The notes beneath the pieces are model-generated. The model saw only the letters and a program-made list of their open reading frames with translations. It was not told the origin of the DNA and did not search any database. Below are positions 24,353-36,673 of a stretch of 64,000 nucleotides of DNA, piece by piece (within the stretch, counting starts at the first letter, position 1; every line of letters begins with the position of its first letter). The DNA comes from Sinonovacula constricta (lineage: Eukaryota; Mollusca; Bivalvia; Cardiida; Solecurtidae), in assembly GCA_007844125.1 (NCBI GenBank), contig CM017561.1, positions 32,291,889-32,355,888 on the forward strand. The letters are read 5' to 3'. The position numbers and the translations under genes are program-made.

Positions 24353-26040
24353 GATTGAAGAAATAACTTGACTTGCTTAGCACAAATTGATCAGACTAAG
24401 GTCAAAAGAACAGATTCAGATGAGATATCTCCTCCTGGGACCTGGTTTTACCAGGATATGCACTACTTGCCACTAGGTCTTTGTCTATTTATCTTGTTAG
24501 CTATGCATGTAACTGTTGCAAATAAGTAAGAATTAAGTATAAGTTTTGAGCAAATAATAGCTGGCTATGGGTTTATTAACAAGTGAATCCAGGGGCTAGG
24601 GATCGTGTGTGACTAGGGTCAAACTGAACCACAAGGAAGAGTGAATTATGTGACAAATAAACAATATGATGTATGATAGTTGTCACGATAATAACTAAAA
24701 CTCTGTGGCTTTTTAATTTGAGATGCTGAAAAATCATGTGTTGAATTTATCGTCCCATGAATTACATCAAATGAATGAATAATTAGTCTCAAGTCTGTCA
24801 AGTTTATGTTTGGGATGGTTTCTCACTTCGCTGATCATTCGCTCCACTTTGGTTCTTGTCTTTCTAACCACATTTTTCACCTTAAGCTTGTAACTTGCTG
24901 TTCCATAGACTAGGACATGTAGATTTGTTTTATAACATTAAAGGGTAAAATACATAATTATGCAGAGATGATGGCAGGCATACATGTAAATCTTCTGTAA
25001 TCATATGGGCTTAGTCAAATGCGGGGTGCGAATTGTGTTTTTGTCACAAAAACTGGTAACATTCGGATTCACTTGGTAAAAGGTAACAGTGAACTAATGT
25101 TACATTTTACAAAACTGAAGTGTCAAGGGTTTTTTTTACATCGGAATGGTCATTTTAACAAATAACAATTTGTTAAAATTGATTGCAACATTTGTAGACT
25201 TCTTAATCATTGTCTGCAAACTGAGATCTTTTTTTCATTGTCATGTTTGGCACAAACAAAATATTTTTCATCTGCATGGAATACACAGAGCTTAAATAAT
25301 GTCTGTGGAAACACACAAGTGTGAATAACCTGGATAGGGTGTATGTGGCTACAATTTTGACATTCTGTTTATTAAGATGCTATTAATTATTCCAGACTGT
25401 CATATGATCACTCGTACATAAAGCACCTGACTGATTCAGGTGTGTAAATCTACGAGAGGAGATGAAACACCTGTGCTGTTACGAAAAAATTCATCAAGCG
25501 GGTTGAAGTCGTCTCGTGAGTGCGATCAGCTCGTAAAACTAGTGACCCTTCACAGACTTGTAGTGTAAACCCTGTGTTTGATCCCAATGTCAGTAATTCT
25601 AGATGACCAAAACTACAGCATTTAATCCAAAAACAGGAAAATTCAGCAAAACCACTTAGTAATGCTCCAGATGTTTGTAAAACATTTGTGAGATATGTTT
25701 AAATGTATTATTCCCAGTCCTGATCTATTCTCAAATTCCCATCCTGCCTATCACACAATTTTAAGGGTGAGGCAAATAGTGTAGAACCAGATAAACTCCC
25801 TGTTAACTCCCTATTTTAAGTATATCAATCTGGACATGTTACATAGATAATACGTAAGCAAAAAACATCTACTTAGAATTCAGCGTAGGTTTGCGACAAA
25901 GTTAGTTAATTAATAAATGTATTATTTCTTACCCTTTTTGCTGATATAATTATTACATACACATTCTACTTGACTTATTGGAGATCTAGCAGCATGCTGC
26001 CAAGTCATTTTGATAGAATTTCATAAATTGCAATGTGTGT
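24353..26040. other. Non-coding stretch with hairpin fragments
   Basis: A right-arm remnant (CCAGGATATGCACTACTTGC, 24451-24470) and a left-arm remnant (GCAAATAGTGTAGAACCAG, 25772-25790) of the dispersed hairpin family are visible. A small CpG-rich patch lies at 25450-25540. No exon is seen. Confidence 0.55.
25772..25803 (+). repeat. Hairpin element, left arm only
   Basis: GCAAATAGTGTAGAACCAG matches the left arm of the family. The loop is replaced by a short duplication of AACTCCCT and no right arm is recognisable. Confidence 0.6.
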
Positions 26041-26041
26041 G

Positions 26042-26079
<38 letters not shown>

Positions 26080-26112
26080 AGAGATAGAGAGAAGAGATAG
26101 AGAGAAGAGAGA
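26037..26112. repeat. Compound (TG)(TA)(GA) microsatellite
   Basis: A GT tract passes into TA repeats, then AG repeats, then three copies of AGAGAAGAGAT. The minus-strand frame across it (25986-26222) is an artefact: its Ser-Leu and Tyr-Ile runs are translated repeat. Confidence 0.95.
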
Positions 26113-26702
26113 TTACATATTAGATGTATGTTATTGAGGTGTTTTGTTAAACAAGAATTAGATATTAAGAAGAAATATATATTGTACCCCACACTCATTA
26201 TAAAAGTTAATGTACCAAACAATGTACAATATTGTCTGCATTGAAAGAGACCTTATTTTACCTTCCATTTATCTAAAAAGATTGTACAATTAAGTAATAT
26301 GCTAGGTACAACAATAAAATAGGGGAAAGGTTATTGCTGACAAGCAAATGTAAAAGAGGAAAATTTAGAAAAACAGTGTAAACTTGATAATTATTAATTA
26401 CAGATGAACAAATTTATATGTAAATATTCGCTAAAGATTTGGGGAGATTCTGTCCCACATATATGTCATTATCAAGGAAAATGTTCTCATTTGCTTAGAA
26501 GTAGTTCAAACACATGGCCTACTACTGTTAGCATAACTGTTCTGTCTACTGGGCCAGATGTACAATTCTCATATAATTGAAAAATAGAATCCATCACTCT
26601 TGAGAATGATGGGAAAGAATAATAGAAATCTTCAAAAGGCTTGGACAATGTACAATGTATAAATCTTAATTCTCAATAAAGCAGCTGTCACGTAAATCAT
26701 CA

Positions 26703-26745
26703 CATGGGATGGCTCAGTGTCAGGATGTGTTGTGTGAGGGGTCTT
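26703..26745 (+). mobile_element. Possible SINE central-domain relic
   Basis: GGCTCAGTGTCAGGATGTGT resembles GGCCCAGTGTCAGGATAATG in the SINE at 24 kb. No head, tail or duplication is recognisable, so the assignment is tentative. Confidence 0.3.
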
Positions 26746-26768
26746 ACCTCCTAAACAACAACTGATCA

Positions 26769-26832
26769 GACAAATAGTGTAGATCCTGATCAGACTGAGA
26801 GCTATCTAATCTGGATTTACACTATTTTCTGC
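26769..26832 (+). repeat. Dispersed hairpin element
   Basis: The left arm is the cleanest in the window, CAAATAGTGTAGATCCTGAT (26770-26789), followed by CAGACTGAGAGC. The right arm is CTGGATTTACACTATTTTCT. The inner TGATCAG of the right arm has decayed. Confidence 0.75.
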
Positions 26833-29800
26833 TTGAACATATTTAGTTTTCATTTAGTTATCTATTTAATAACTCATATGCATTATCTTTGTAAGTTTAA
26901 CTTAACTAAGTATGGTCCATTAACAAATGCAGCAGGCCATGGGCTAAGCTAGAATGCTGTGGGTTGTGGGTCACATGGGGGTGTAATTCTGTATCAGTGC
27001 AGTAAGAATGCACCTGGTTCTGAGATGTACCTGCGAGATTTATAGTTCGGTGTCACCCGAAATGGATCTGGTGTCAATGCTTTAAAGATCATCACAAGTC
27101 TTCACAGGTCTGCCCACCTTCTTCTTTGCTGATTGTTCCTTGTTTTACTAACAATGTCACTGTTTGCATACACATGGTTCTGATTGAGCATTTTCGAAAT
27201 TAGCATTTAGTTTTAAGTTAATTCAAAACTAAAGATATCCACATAATCAATGACATACCCTATAATAAATACAAGGAAATGCAAGATTTACATGCTGAGA
27301 AACATAATTTGGATGATTTTAGTTTGCATTCGCTAGTCCAACTTTAATTGGGTAAAACAGGCAATTAAGATAAAAAAAGGACAAAACATACATTTGTCAA
27401 TGATAACCAACATATGATACACATGATAAATATAAACCCATATTGGTATTGATAACATTAAAAATATATTACTTTCAAAATGTATCCCAACAAACTTACA
27501 GTCTTTCTGCAATATATGACTCTTTTTTAATGTATTCAATTTTTTTTTGAAGTTTTGACAGTATAAAATAATTAAGCTAGGTAATGTGTTGTTTTTAATA
27601 ATGGAACTTAAGTTTGAAAGAAGTGATTACATTCTTCATGTGGTTGACGACATTGACATAGTAGTGGTTATGCAAATGGGAGCATATTTGATTAGGAGGG
27701 AGTTCATTCAATGTTTTATCTTATTTGTCCTTAATATATTGTTCCTTTTCTAAGAACAATTAATTGTATTTATACATATAGCTAGATCAGCTACTGTATC
27801 TGCACAATTTGCATAAGACATATCAATTTACGCTTAACAGGTTGAAAATTTGATGAGCAAGGACGTTTTGACATTGTATACTTCCCACTCCCCACCAAAT
27901 CCCACAAATCAATTTATATCTGCCAAACAATTTTATGTAGTCAAATAAGAATGACTTATTAATTGTTTATGCATACACTGTCAGACATTTATGAGCATTT
28001 AATTCAATGTAAATGAATATATTAATAATTTATTATTGATTAAGCTTTCTCCCTTTCAGACTTTCATTCATGTTTGCATGTTGCGAGAAAATTAACCATT
28101 TTTTTTAAATGGTCAAGTCAAGAAATATTGACCATTAGGAATCAATGAGCTCAGAGACTTGGTCACAGTTCTTGACAAAATCAATTTAAATGCGAAACTT
28201 AAGATCAAATTGATTTCTTACTACATCCATAGCACTTGTTGGCCTTTCGCAAATGGGTAGATACGATCTGGAAATTCATTGGGCTTTTTTCTGCTTCATT
28301 TCTTCAACCCTACCACCTCTCCTTCTAAACATGAGATGGGTATATGGGTGATTTTCTGCCTGTTTTAATTGAAGCCTTGCCATGTTTAAACAGTGGTGAT
28401 CTACAGAAATAATGGAAGTGCATAGTGATTAAGGGATAAACAAAAACAATTACTCGGTTTCAGTGGATATCTTTAAGAAAAGATCAGTGTAAACCGTAAA
28501 TGAGAAATCCATCGAGCTTGTCTTGGGCAAATCATATGAAGTGTACACTAATGTTCCATGAGAGAGCGACCCCATATGGGCACCTGAGAGCAGATTGGGG
28601 GAGAAACAATTTGTCCACAGGTGATAGAGGAAGGAAACCAGTCATTATAAGGTACCTTCCTTGGGATCACTGTAATTATTTGGTTCAAAAAGACCATCAA
28701 GTGAGAAAGAGAAGAAAAAATGGTTCAGAACTTAATGCAAGAGTGAATTCATGATTCATATGGTCAGAGTAACTGGATAGTAGTTTCTCCATTTTATGGA
28801 GGCTGGACAGGGAATAAAAATATGAAGTCCTATATGGGTTATGATACTAAAATGTAAAATTTAAGTGCATTATGGCATGTTATTGAATCTTTAGGCAAAT
28901 TTGTGGAGAGCTGAGAGTTGGTTCATTTTCCCTTTGGTAAATTCTGTAGCTATGAATAAAAAAATGACACCATTTTTAAGACAAATTATTTTCTTTATTG
29001 TAAGCTTTATATATATTCTTAACCTTTTTAAAAAAACATTAAGATTTTTCATGAAAAAATTTACAAATATTCCTACAAGAAAGATAATTTAATTCTCTTT
29101 TTTTCTCTAAAGGATTTTGCTCTACAATAATCACACATTGCTGTAAAATGTTTTCTTTCTTTTATGTTTATCAATTAATTTTAAACATTTTTTCCGCAAA
29201 TGACTTTAGAAGCCATAATGCGTTCCCTACCTCAATTCCAAGTAGTATAATTACATGCACCAATATGCATTCCACGGCTATGCACCATTTGTCACTTATT
29301 GATTATGAATCGAAAAAGAAACATTAAAAAACAATTCAACTATCCACAATAGGTTACGCAAACTTCTGTTTATACATCTGTTAAAACATTAAGCAGTTAA
29401 CTGTTGATGTGATTTTTGTGATTGTGCAATGGTATTCAGCTTGTGGGGATAATAATAAAGATCTGAATGTTTGATTGCGTGACGCAAGCTGACATGCAAA
29501 CTCTCCTGTCTTTGAAAACCACAAACAGTCTGGGGTCTGACAAGTCCAGTGAGGAAAACAAGACACCCCTCCCCAGCACACTTTTCAATCCATGTTTTCA
29601 TCTCTCTACTTGTTGACAGATGTCATAAGACATGAAAGTAATCTGCGTTACTTATTTGCCCATTGTTTAAATCGTTTCAAAACCTGCCACTAATCAAGTA
29701 CATCAGAGCAAAGTCACTAACCCTTGATCCCTTACTATGACCTCTAACACTTTTTAGGTCCCCTATTTGCCCCCATTGCATTTTTGTCATTGCTGTTGCA

Positions 29801-30017
29801 GTTTAATTTTTCTTTTACTCTCATGCCAAACAACCAATAAATGTTGACCTGTACTTAGGTGCATCCCATCTAATATATTTTAGAAAGACCTTCTCTCGCA
29901 AAGAGAGTTAACTAGACTTTGACCCTTAAACCACTATGGTTTAGAAAAAATGTTTAAGTTATTTGTTTTTAAGTACATGCTAAGGTTACTGCACATATTT
30001 TTTGAAACTTGGTAGAA
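26833..30017. other. AT-rich non-coding stretch
   Basis: No array, SINE or framed exon. A polypyrimidine-AG at 28058 lacks a following donor. The 84-codon frame 28500-28754 lies in slightly GC-richer DNA but shows no family resemblance. Confidence 0.5.
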
Positions 30018-30080
30018 AAAAGTGCAGATGCTGTCAGACATACCAGTAGGAGCTTGCTGAGCTGGGACTGCTCTGTTTGT
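30018..30080 (+). repeat. Strongly decayed hairpin element
   Basis: AAAGTGCAGATGCTGTCAGAC matches the left arm in part, followed by GTAGGAGCTTGCTGA as loop. The right arm is barely recognisable. Confidence 0.4.
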
Positions 30081-31204
30081 CTAATCATAATCATTTTGTA
30101 CTCTGCATGTTAAGCGTTAAAGCAATATGGAGAACATTTGAGCGACATAAGGAATTTGTTCCCATTATGTTTCAATTTGGAAAATCAGTCTCCTGAAAAG
30201 AGTAAATGACTGTTTTCTCAAATTTGCCATAAGAAGGAATGATTTTTTATGACTTAAGGGTAGATGAGTCTGAAAGTATTAATAATAAAATCTAAAAAGA
30301 GGTTAATTTTTTATTACCTGCATGCTTGCTTTATGGCAGTCGTAGTTTTATTCTGAAATAAAGTTATAACTTGATACATTACATGAGTCAGGGCTGAGTT
30401 GATCAGTTTATTATGGAACTGTTTTTAACAATGTTCAGCTTGATCAGGTTGGAAAACTCTTCCCTTTGATTTGACTGCCATAATGCTCCTTACACATGAC
30501 AACTTAAATCCCTACAAATCACGGGTGGTACTGAACTGTTAATTGTTCTATACCTGCATGTATTGTTACATCTATTTGTTATCAAAATGAATTGAGTTTG
30601 GTACATCATACTGCTACCTCCCTTGTAATTAACAAAGTGGATAATTTTGCACCCTCATTGTCCATATTTTTGTCTACCGGTATATGTTGTGGTTTGTTAC
30701 ATTAGCAAGAACAAAACTGCTAACCAGCCATGATATGACATGATGTGCATTACAAATGTACAAATAAATATATATCTATTTCATTGCTGTACAAGTTAAA
30801 AACATGTGGCAAGGTATTAGGTTTTGTGGTGTATGTGGTGAGATTGAAACGAATGTAGAATAGAGGTGTTTTCGGCAAGTACCAATCAATTTGTCTTGGC
30901 TTAGGTTTTATTACTTCTAGGTTTCTAGCCACATTTTTGTATGCCATGTAATTCTGGTGATTGCACTAAGGTGAGTAAGTGAGGGAGGGGTGACCATAAC
31001 GAATCTGGTAGCCAGGTAAGCTTTGCGGGTGATTATATACACATAGAAGCCAAATGGGCGGACTCTTAATACAATTTGAGGCTGGGGACAACAAGGCTGG
31101 GACAACACTTGGCTTTCCCCTTATATTGCTATACTTTTATATAGCCTTTAGTTTTTACAAAAAAACACATGCAGAGGTAAATGAGACTATTGTCAGAGAT
31201 TCTG

Positions 31205-31300
31205 CAGCATATAGTACCAGTCCTGATTAGACTGCTCTTAGCTAGAAGTGGCTGATTAAGATCTACACTTTTTTGTCTGTTTATTCTTAGCAGGGTAAGT
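31205..31300 (+). repeat. Dispersed hairpin element
   Basis: Left CATATAGTACCAGTCCTGAT, loop AGCTAGAAGTGGC, right TGATTAAGATCTACACTTTT, then the downstream module CTTAGCAGGGTAAG. The right arm and module are well conserved and the left arm is decayed. Confidence 0.7.
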
Positions 31301-31629
31301 CTTACTTTTAAGTGCAGTGTAATTCTAGACACCCTTTGGTAACGGTACATTGCTACAATGACTCACAAAGCACCTACTGGGTATAAAATATTTGAAACTG
31401 ATATTATTTTGAAATGAATCTGGGAGCCAAAAGTGGGAGTCAGAAATGCCAAAGGTGTAGTATCATCTCATTTAGTGGGAGAAGTAATTTGGTTTTAATT
31501 CCCTGTCAATACTAGGTGTAGCATGGTAGTGAAACAGAGGAATGGTCACAAGCAATTACCTCTCCCCCAGTATGGCATGATAATGCTACATTAACTCTTA
31601 ACCTGTTAAGCACTGATCAGGCTTTGGGA

Positions 31630-31702
31630 AAATAATATGGGAGCCAGGTCAGCCACCTACCACTGAGAGATGTCTGATCAGGATCTACACTGTTTGATGC
31701 TA
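31630..31702 (+). repeat. Hairpin element closest to the minisatellite unit
   Basis: The internal part CAGCCACCTACC and then GAGATGTCTGATCAGGAT aligns almost base for base with the 32-bp unit of the 5.9-9.0 kb array. The right arm GGATCTACACTGTTTG is conserved and the left arm is decayed. Confidence 0.7.
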
Positions 31703-33279
31703 AGGCTTTATCTACATGTCTTGTTGCATATGTAGTTACTGTCTGCAAAGTAAAGCTTCTGTATTTCGTGTAATGTATGATCCAGTATAGCAGGCAACAA
31801 ATGGGTTAATTGTGATAAAACATGCCAACACTGAAACATTGTCAGATAGACTGGCATTAACAAGGTTCTTTTAGTGTTGCTCATTGTTTCTGAACGTTTC
31901 ATTAGACTGTATCAGAAAATAAGTCATCTTCCAAGCAATTACAGGAAGTGTTGGTTTAAATACTTAAAAAGACCTCCCTCTTTAAAAAGAAAAATTGCAT
32001 GTCTTTGATAAGTACAATTCCAGCTATGAAAAAATGTTTATTTTTTAAAAAACATGTGTCCCTCTTACATACGAACAAAAGAAAACTCAGACACGGAAAT
32101 TCAAAAAGGTGAGCACTTACAAAAAAAGCACAGACACATAAAAAAGCACCGCAACAATACTTCCAAAACATTCATTTTAGAACAAACTGCAAGATAAGCA
32201 ATTTTAAGACAGTGTCACCCAAGATATCCATTCTGCTTAATTGGTTGTTTTCTCCCATCCATTTGTACAGGAAGTATAAGGCATAATTAAGATGTACTAT
32301 CTTTGTCGCCCCCTGTAATTTGGTGTTTAAGAATAAAGGTGTGCAGCAACGAGTCAGTGCAGGTTGATCGCAAGCGTGTGCACTTGGAGCAATTTACCAC
32401 CATCGCCCTATCCATTACATGCTTATGCATTCAGGTAAAGCAACACCATCCCTTGTAGATGTCATCAATTAAATGACCTTGATTGATTTTCAGGGGTAAT
32501 TCCTGTAATTAAGCAACTACAATCTTCTGGTTATGTTTCAATTGCAACTGAGCAGAATATCTTAATTAGTTTTATGGTTAGCTTTCTCGTGGTTTGTATG
32601 GTCCTGATTTTTTATTGTTTGTGTTCGGATGCTGATGTAAAAAGATAACCAGAAAAGAGGAAAAATTGGATAAAACAAAATTTGAAGACTTTCCGTAGTT
32701 GTTAGTCAATATATTTATTTGCTCATGACCTCTTTTTAGTTTGTTGGTTTAATGATATCAATAAAGTATTGAAAATATACTGTCAGTAACCTAGGAATAA
32801 AGTTTTCATTAATATTTTGGTATGTTGACATTAATCTAGCTGAACAAGCTTCTTTAAGATTTGCAATGATTTTAATTTGTCATCTAATAAGTTGGCATTC
32901 ACTTCAATTATAGCCAATACTTTAATAATGGCCAGGCTTGCTTGGAAGTTAATTTGTCAAATATTTGATACCTTCAGTATAGTTATTTAGTTGATAGCCA
33001 TATTTACACGCACTGAGGATTTACTGCCTGTTAAATTGCCTACAACATTTAACAACCAGTGGGAAAATCGTGTTTTCACAAACTTGTTAAAGACACAATT
33101 AGTAGTAGTGGGCCCCGTTTATTTACGTACTTGGTTTTGAAAACAGACAATTTGTTTGCTATAATGATGTTAACAACACATATAATTATGATATTTTACC
33201 AGCATGTAGTGGTCTCTAATTATGTTGTCCTGAGGGGAGGTTGAAAAAAAGTGGATAAGGGGTTGACAATACACGGCCA
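31703..33279. other. Non-coding stretch
   Basis: AT-rich, without arrays or splice-framed segments. A little CpG is retained at 32320-32410. The minus-strand frames (31708-31902, 31956-32171) are unremarkable. Confidence 0.5.
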
Positions 33280-33860
33280 GCCATGGATGAACTTGTGGTC
33301 AAAATAAGGCCACAGAGCTCTAGCCCCTGGTGCTTGGTCCTTAAATGGTTCCCCGCTTCCTATTCAAAATCATTCACATGTTCTGGGTACCAGTAGCATG
33401 GTGCCAGACACAATGAGGCTCAGCCAATATTGACCAAGCCACTCTCCCCTCATTTGACCCATCATCCCCCTCCATTCCTCCAAGGCCTTCCCTCCACCCC
33501 TTCAGGCCTCTGTTGACTGGGAAGAACTGCACTGTCTTACACTTGAGTAATAAATTACAGTAGATTAAGAACTCTGGACACAGTTCAAGGGGCTGTTGAG
33601 CACAATTCATGCCCATAAGGTGTGCAACAAATTGATTTTTGGGGGCCAATTTTCACCCCTCCCCTGACCCTTAATTTACCTTAATTAGACACCTGAGAGT
33701 GCCCTTGTAGCCCAGAGAGCCCTTTCATGGTCAGGGGCTTGAACAAGGAGCCAGCCAAGGGCTCTCCCCATCTCACTGCCCCACATAATGAAGGGGTTGG
33801 GTTACCTTTTCCTCAGGGGACTACCATGTAGAGCTACCACGCCCACGTTCTCGTGCACTT
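33280..33860. other. GC-rich, pyrimidine-skewed island in AT-rich DNA
   Basis: About 550 bp of clearly higher GC with long C/T-rich tracts (33430-33510 and 33645-33675) but few CpG. A 91-codon minus-strand frame (33374-33649) is open through it. No splice pair bounds the frame and no family is recognised. It may be an old exon, a conserved element or an eroded repeat. Confidence 0.35.
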
Positions 33861-35239
33861 CAGTAGATGTTCAACAAAATGACCAGAAGAATAGTTGTGA
33901 GACTACATGTACAGTTCAAAATCAACCAAACTTCTTCTCTTTTTCATTTGAATGAGAATATTACATGTGCCAAGAAATATTTATTTGCATAAATTCTTGG
34001 TTAACTAACGTCTGGTGACAAATAGAAATTTTAAATTTGTTTCATGATTATTTAAACATTTTTATACTATTGATTTTTGCCAAAAAATTAGTCATTGTCA
34101 AAATATGATTGACATTAAATCAAAGAAATGTTTGGATATTTAGTGTAAGACACATATCTTCTTGATGACCAGTTAAAAGTTTTGATCCACCTAACATTTC
34201 GATGTTAATGCATTTGAAAATATTTCATTATGTTTCAGCTACCTTAAAAAGTTTCAAATTTATTTAATTGTTGGTTTCACTTTGATGTTTAACATTTATA
34301 ATGGTTGAATTTTTATTTTTTTTGCCCAAAATTTTCATCAAGTAATAAGAAATACATGATATTAATTCTGGGCCATTTTCTGAAAGAAACTTTTTTGCGA
34401 CAAACACTCATTATGCTGTAATTATGCTTTTTTTAATCAGAATGGAGTGTGAAAAAAGATTTGTGCAATAACAACATGTTGAAATTGATATGATTTTAAT
34501 AGGGTTTATGTGTTTTTGATGGTACCTCCATCTGAATGGGTTTTATTTTCCAAACTGGAATTTGGTATATTAAACCTGTGCAATTTGATTTCATACAGAA
34601 GGGGACTTTGAAGTTAATTATCGATAAAGAAAAGAAAATTGGATGATGTTTTGTCACATAGGGTTGAAAATCAACATGTTTATGTTTAATGATAGTTAGA
34701 TGGTAAATGATGGTTTGAGAAAATGAAAGAAGAGAAAATGAAGTATCTTGATACAGGAGTCTTTCTTAAGGTGTGGGTGGAAGTGAATTTGATAGAAATG
34801 AATTCTCTACTTTTAAGTTTACTTAATCAATGTAAGGAAATTGTCAATTTTAATTCTATAGAAAATATTGAAATTTAAATTTTTGTATTCAATTTTCTTT
34901 AAAATATGTCTATGTTGGTTAGGAAAGATCTAACAAAGATGTTTTTAACCAATATATTTTTTACAATTTCAAGATATTAATAAACATAGATTTTAGATAA
35001 AAATCATTCAAATGAATATCTAAGATTTGAAAGAGGTCTAGTAATATTGTATGTAGGTGTTAGATAATTCATGTATTGTTATCGACTTTTACAATTTTAG
35101 CAGGTATGTTAGAAAATAATTGTGGCTACTAACTACTCGTTGCTTGATGGCACACGTCCCTGATTTGTTAGATATGATTCAAGCCTCAAGAACTAATTAA
35201 TGAAGAATTGTATTTATGAAGTCTATTTTATACTTTCAG
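33861..35239. other. AT-rich stretch leading to an exon candidate
   Basis: Very AT-rich, especially 34000-35100, with no repeats or open frames of note. It ends in the acceptor TATTTTATACTTTCAG of the next candidate. Confidence 0.55.
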
Positions 35240-35287
35240 TTGAAGCAATGATGACCGTTACACCTGGATGTCAGAAGTCCTTTTCTG
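35240..35287 (+). CDS. Putative 48-bp exon (model A)
   Basis: The acceptor ends at 35239 and the donor G|GTAGGT begins at 35288. Only phase 1 entry is open: EAMMTVTPGCQKSFS, exiting in phase 1. Phase 1 is what the exon ending 19758 supplies, and the joined codon would be Phe. The other two frames hit TGA within four codons. The intron upstream would be about 15.5 kb. The exon is short, so support comes mainly from its strong acceptor and phase agreement. Confidence 0.35.
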
Positions 35288-36469
35288 GTAGGTTTAACAA
35301 GCAGTTTTATAAATGAAATAAAAATTCATAAATATGAAAATAAAAAACAAACTGAAAAACTAACACGTATATATTTTAGCATTGATATGTATAAAAGAAT
35401 GAACTATGCCTAAATATTGAATGATTTAATTGATGTGTGTATGCAGTATTACAATATCATGTGTGTGTGAAAGAAACATATATTACGAATTGTGTTTGCT
35501 CAAAGACAAGAGTATCTTTCAAACAATTTATGAAGTTGGTTGGTTCCTAAATATTCCTCTGTTTTCCAAAGCAAATGACTTGTAATAATGTCAGACCTCA
35601 CAATGTATTTTTATTAAAAACCAAATCTACAAATAAGTATGGAATATATACATGAAGATATTTCACATCAACCAAAGAGTTGTTAAGTAAATTCCTGTAT
35701 TTGTCTAACAATCTCTCTATGTATATTTACATTGCTGTGCCTAATCCTGGGCTTATATCAAGAATATCAAGATTAAACAAATCACAGCCATTTTATGTGG
35801 TTCACGCACACTTCCCCTTGAGTGGCAGGGCAAATATCCCACATTAAAGGAACATCCTCAAGTGACGCTTTAATGAGACGCTTAGAACTCTGTGACAGGA
35901 AGGATTATGTCAATAATAAGGCCAATTAAGTGTAAATATACAATTTAAATATGTCTTGAAAGTCTTAAATCTGTGCCTCAGACAGGTCCTGCCAATATAA
36001 ATATACTCATACTCACTGGAGAAATGGTTTCTTTTTGCTTTTGGGAAAATGCTTTTAAAAATGTGCTGTTCTTTGCCTCAATTTATGTTTGGAGTCTTGC
36101 ATATCATTTCAAATAATAATTTAAAATCTGAGCTGGAAGGCTAACTCTATTACAGTAGTTGTAGGGCTTGCCTTGAAATACTGGTCAAATTCAAAATAGT
36201 TTGAAATGATTTCAAATGGTGAGTTGACTTCAAATGATTCTAAAAACTCCTTTCTTATCTGTTGGAAATTCTGAGATTATTTAGTTGATATATCAAAATA
36301 ACAATTAATTTCTGAATTGTTTGATTTCAAAAGACTCCCAGTGCAATGCCTAAGGGAGTTCTGGTATGGCATATTTATAGGGAGGGCCTGCAATGTCTTC
36401 ATACCACAGTTAATTTCTCACAATTTTCTGGACCCTAAATGTCCCAGTAATTTGATTTCATGGCAATAA
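35288..36469. other. Non-coding stretch
   Basis: AT-rich, with no repeats recognised and no exon signals beyond isolated AG sites. Confidence 0.5.
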
Positions 36470-36673
36470 ATGACACATGATGACAAGTGGCTCCCCCTGC
36501 TGGTAGATTGTTCTGGCAGATTGCCAGAGAGATGTGAGTCGTTGCCAGGTGGGTGCCAATGGTTGTCTGAGAGGTGTGATGTCATAAACATGGCTTTCAG
36601 AGGAATTAGATGGTCACTGCCATACATCATAGCAGACCACTGGTCACATTTGTTTAAGAATAATGTACATTAA
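36470..36673. promoter_or_regulatory. GC-richer segment with NFI-type palindrome
   Basis: The inverted repeat TCTGGCAGATTGCCAGA (36512-36528) contains the TGGC-N5-GCCA arrangement bound by nuclear factor I proteins. Further GCCA half-sites follow in GTTGCCAGGTGGGTGCCAAT. Both strands are open for 66-70 codons, which fits stop-poor non-coding DNA better than a gene. Regulatory role is inferred from the motif only. Confidence 0.3.

Noticed and set aside
26703..26745. Independent SINE insertion
   Set aside because: Only about 20 bases resemble the central domain of the 24-kb SINE; kept as a low-confidence relic and not as a full element.
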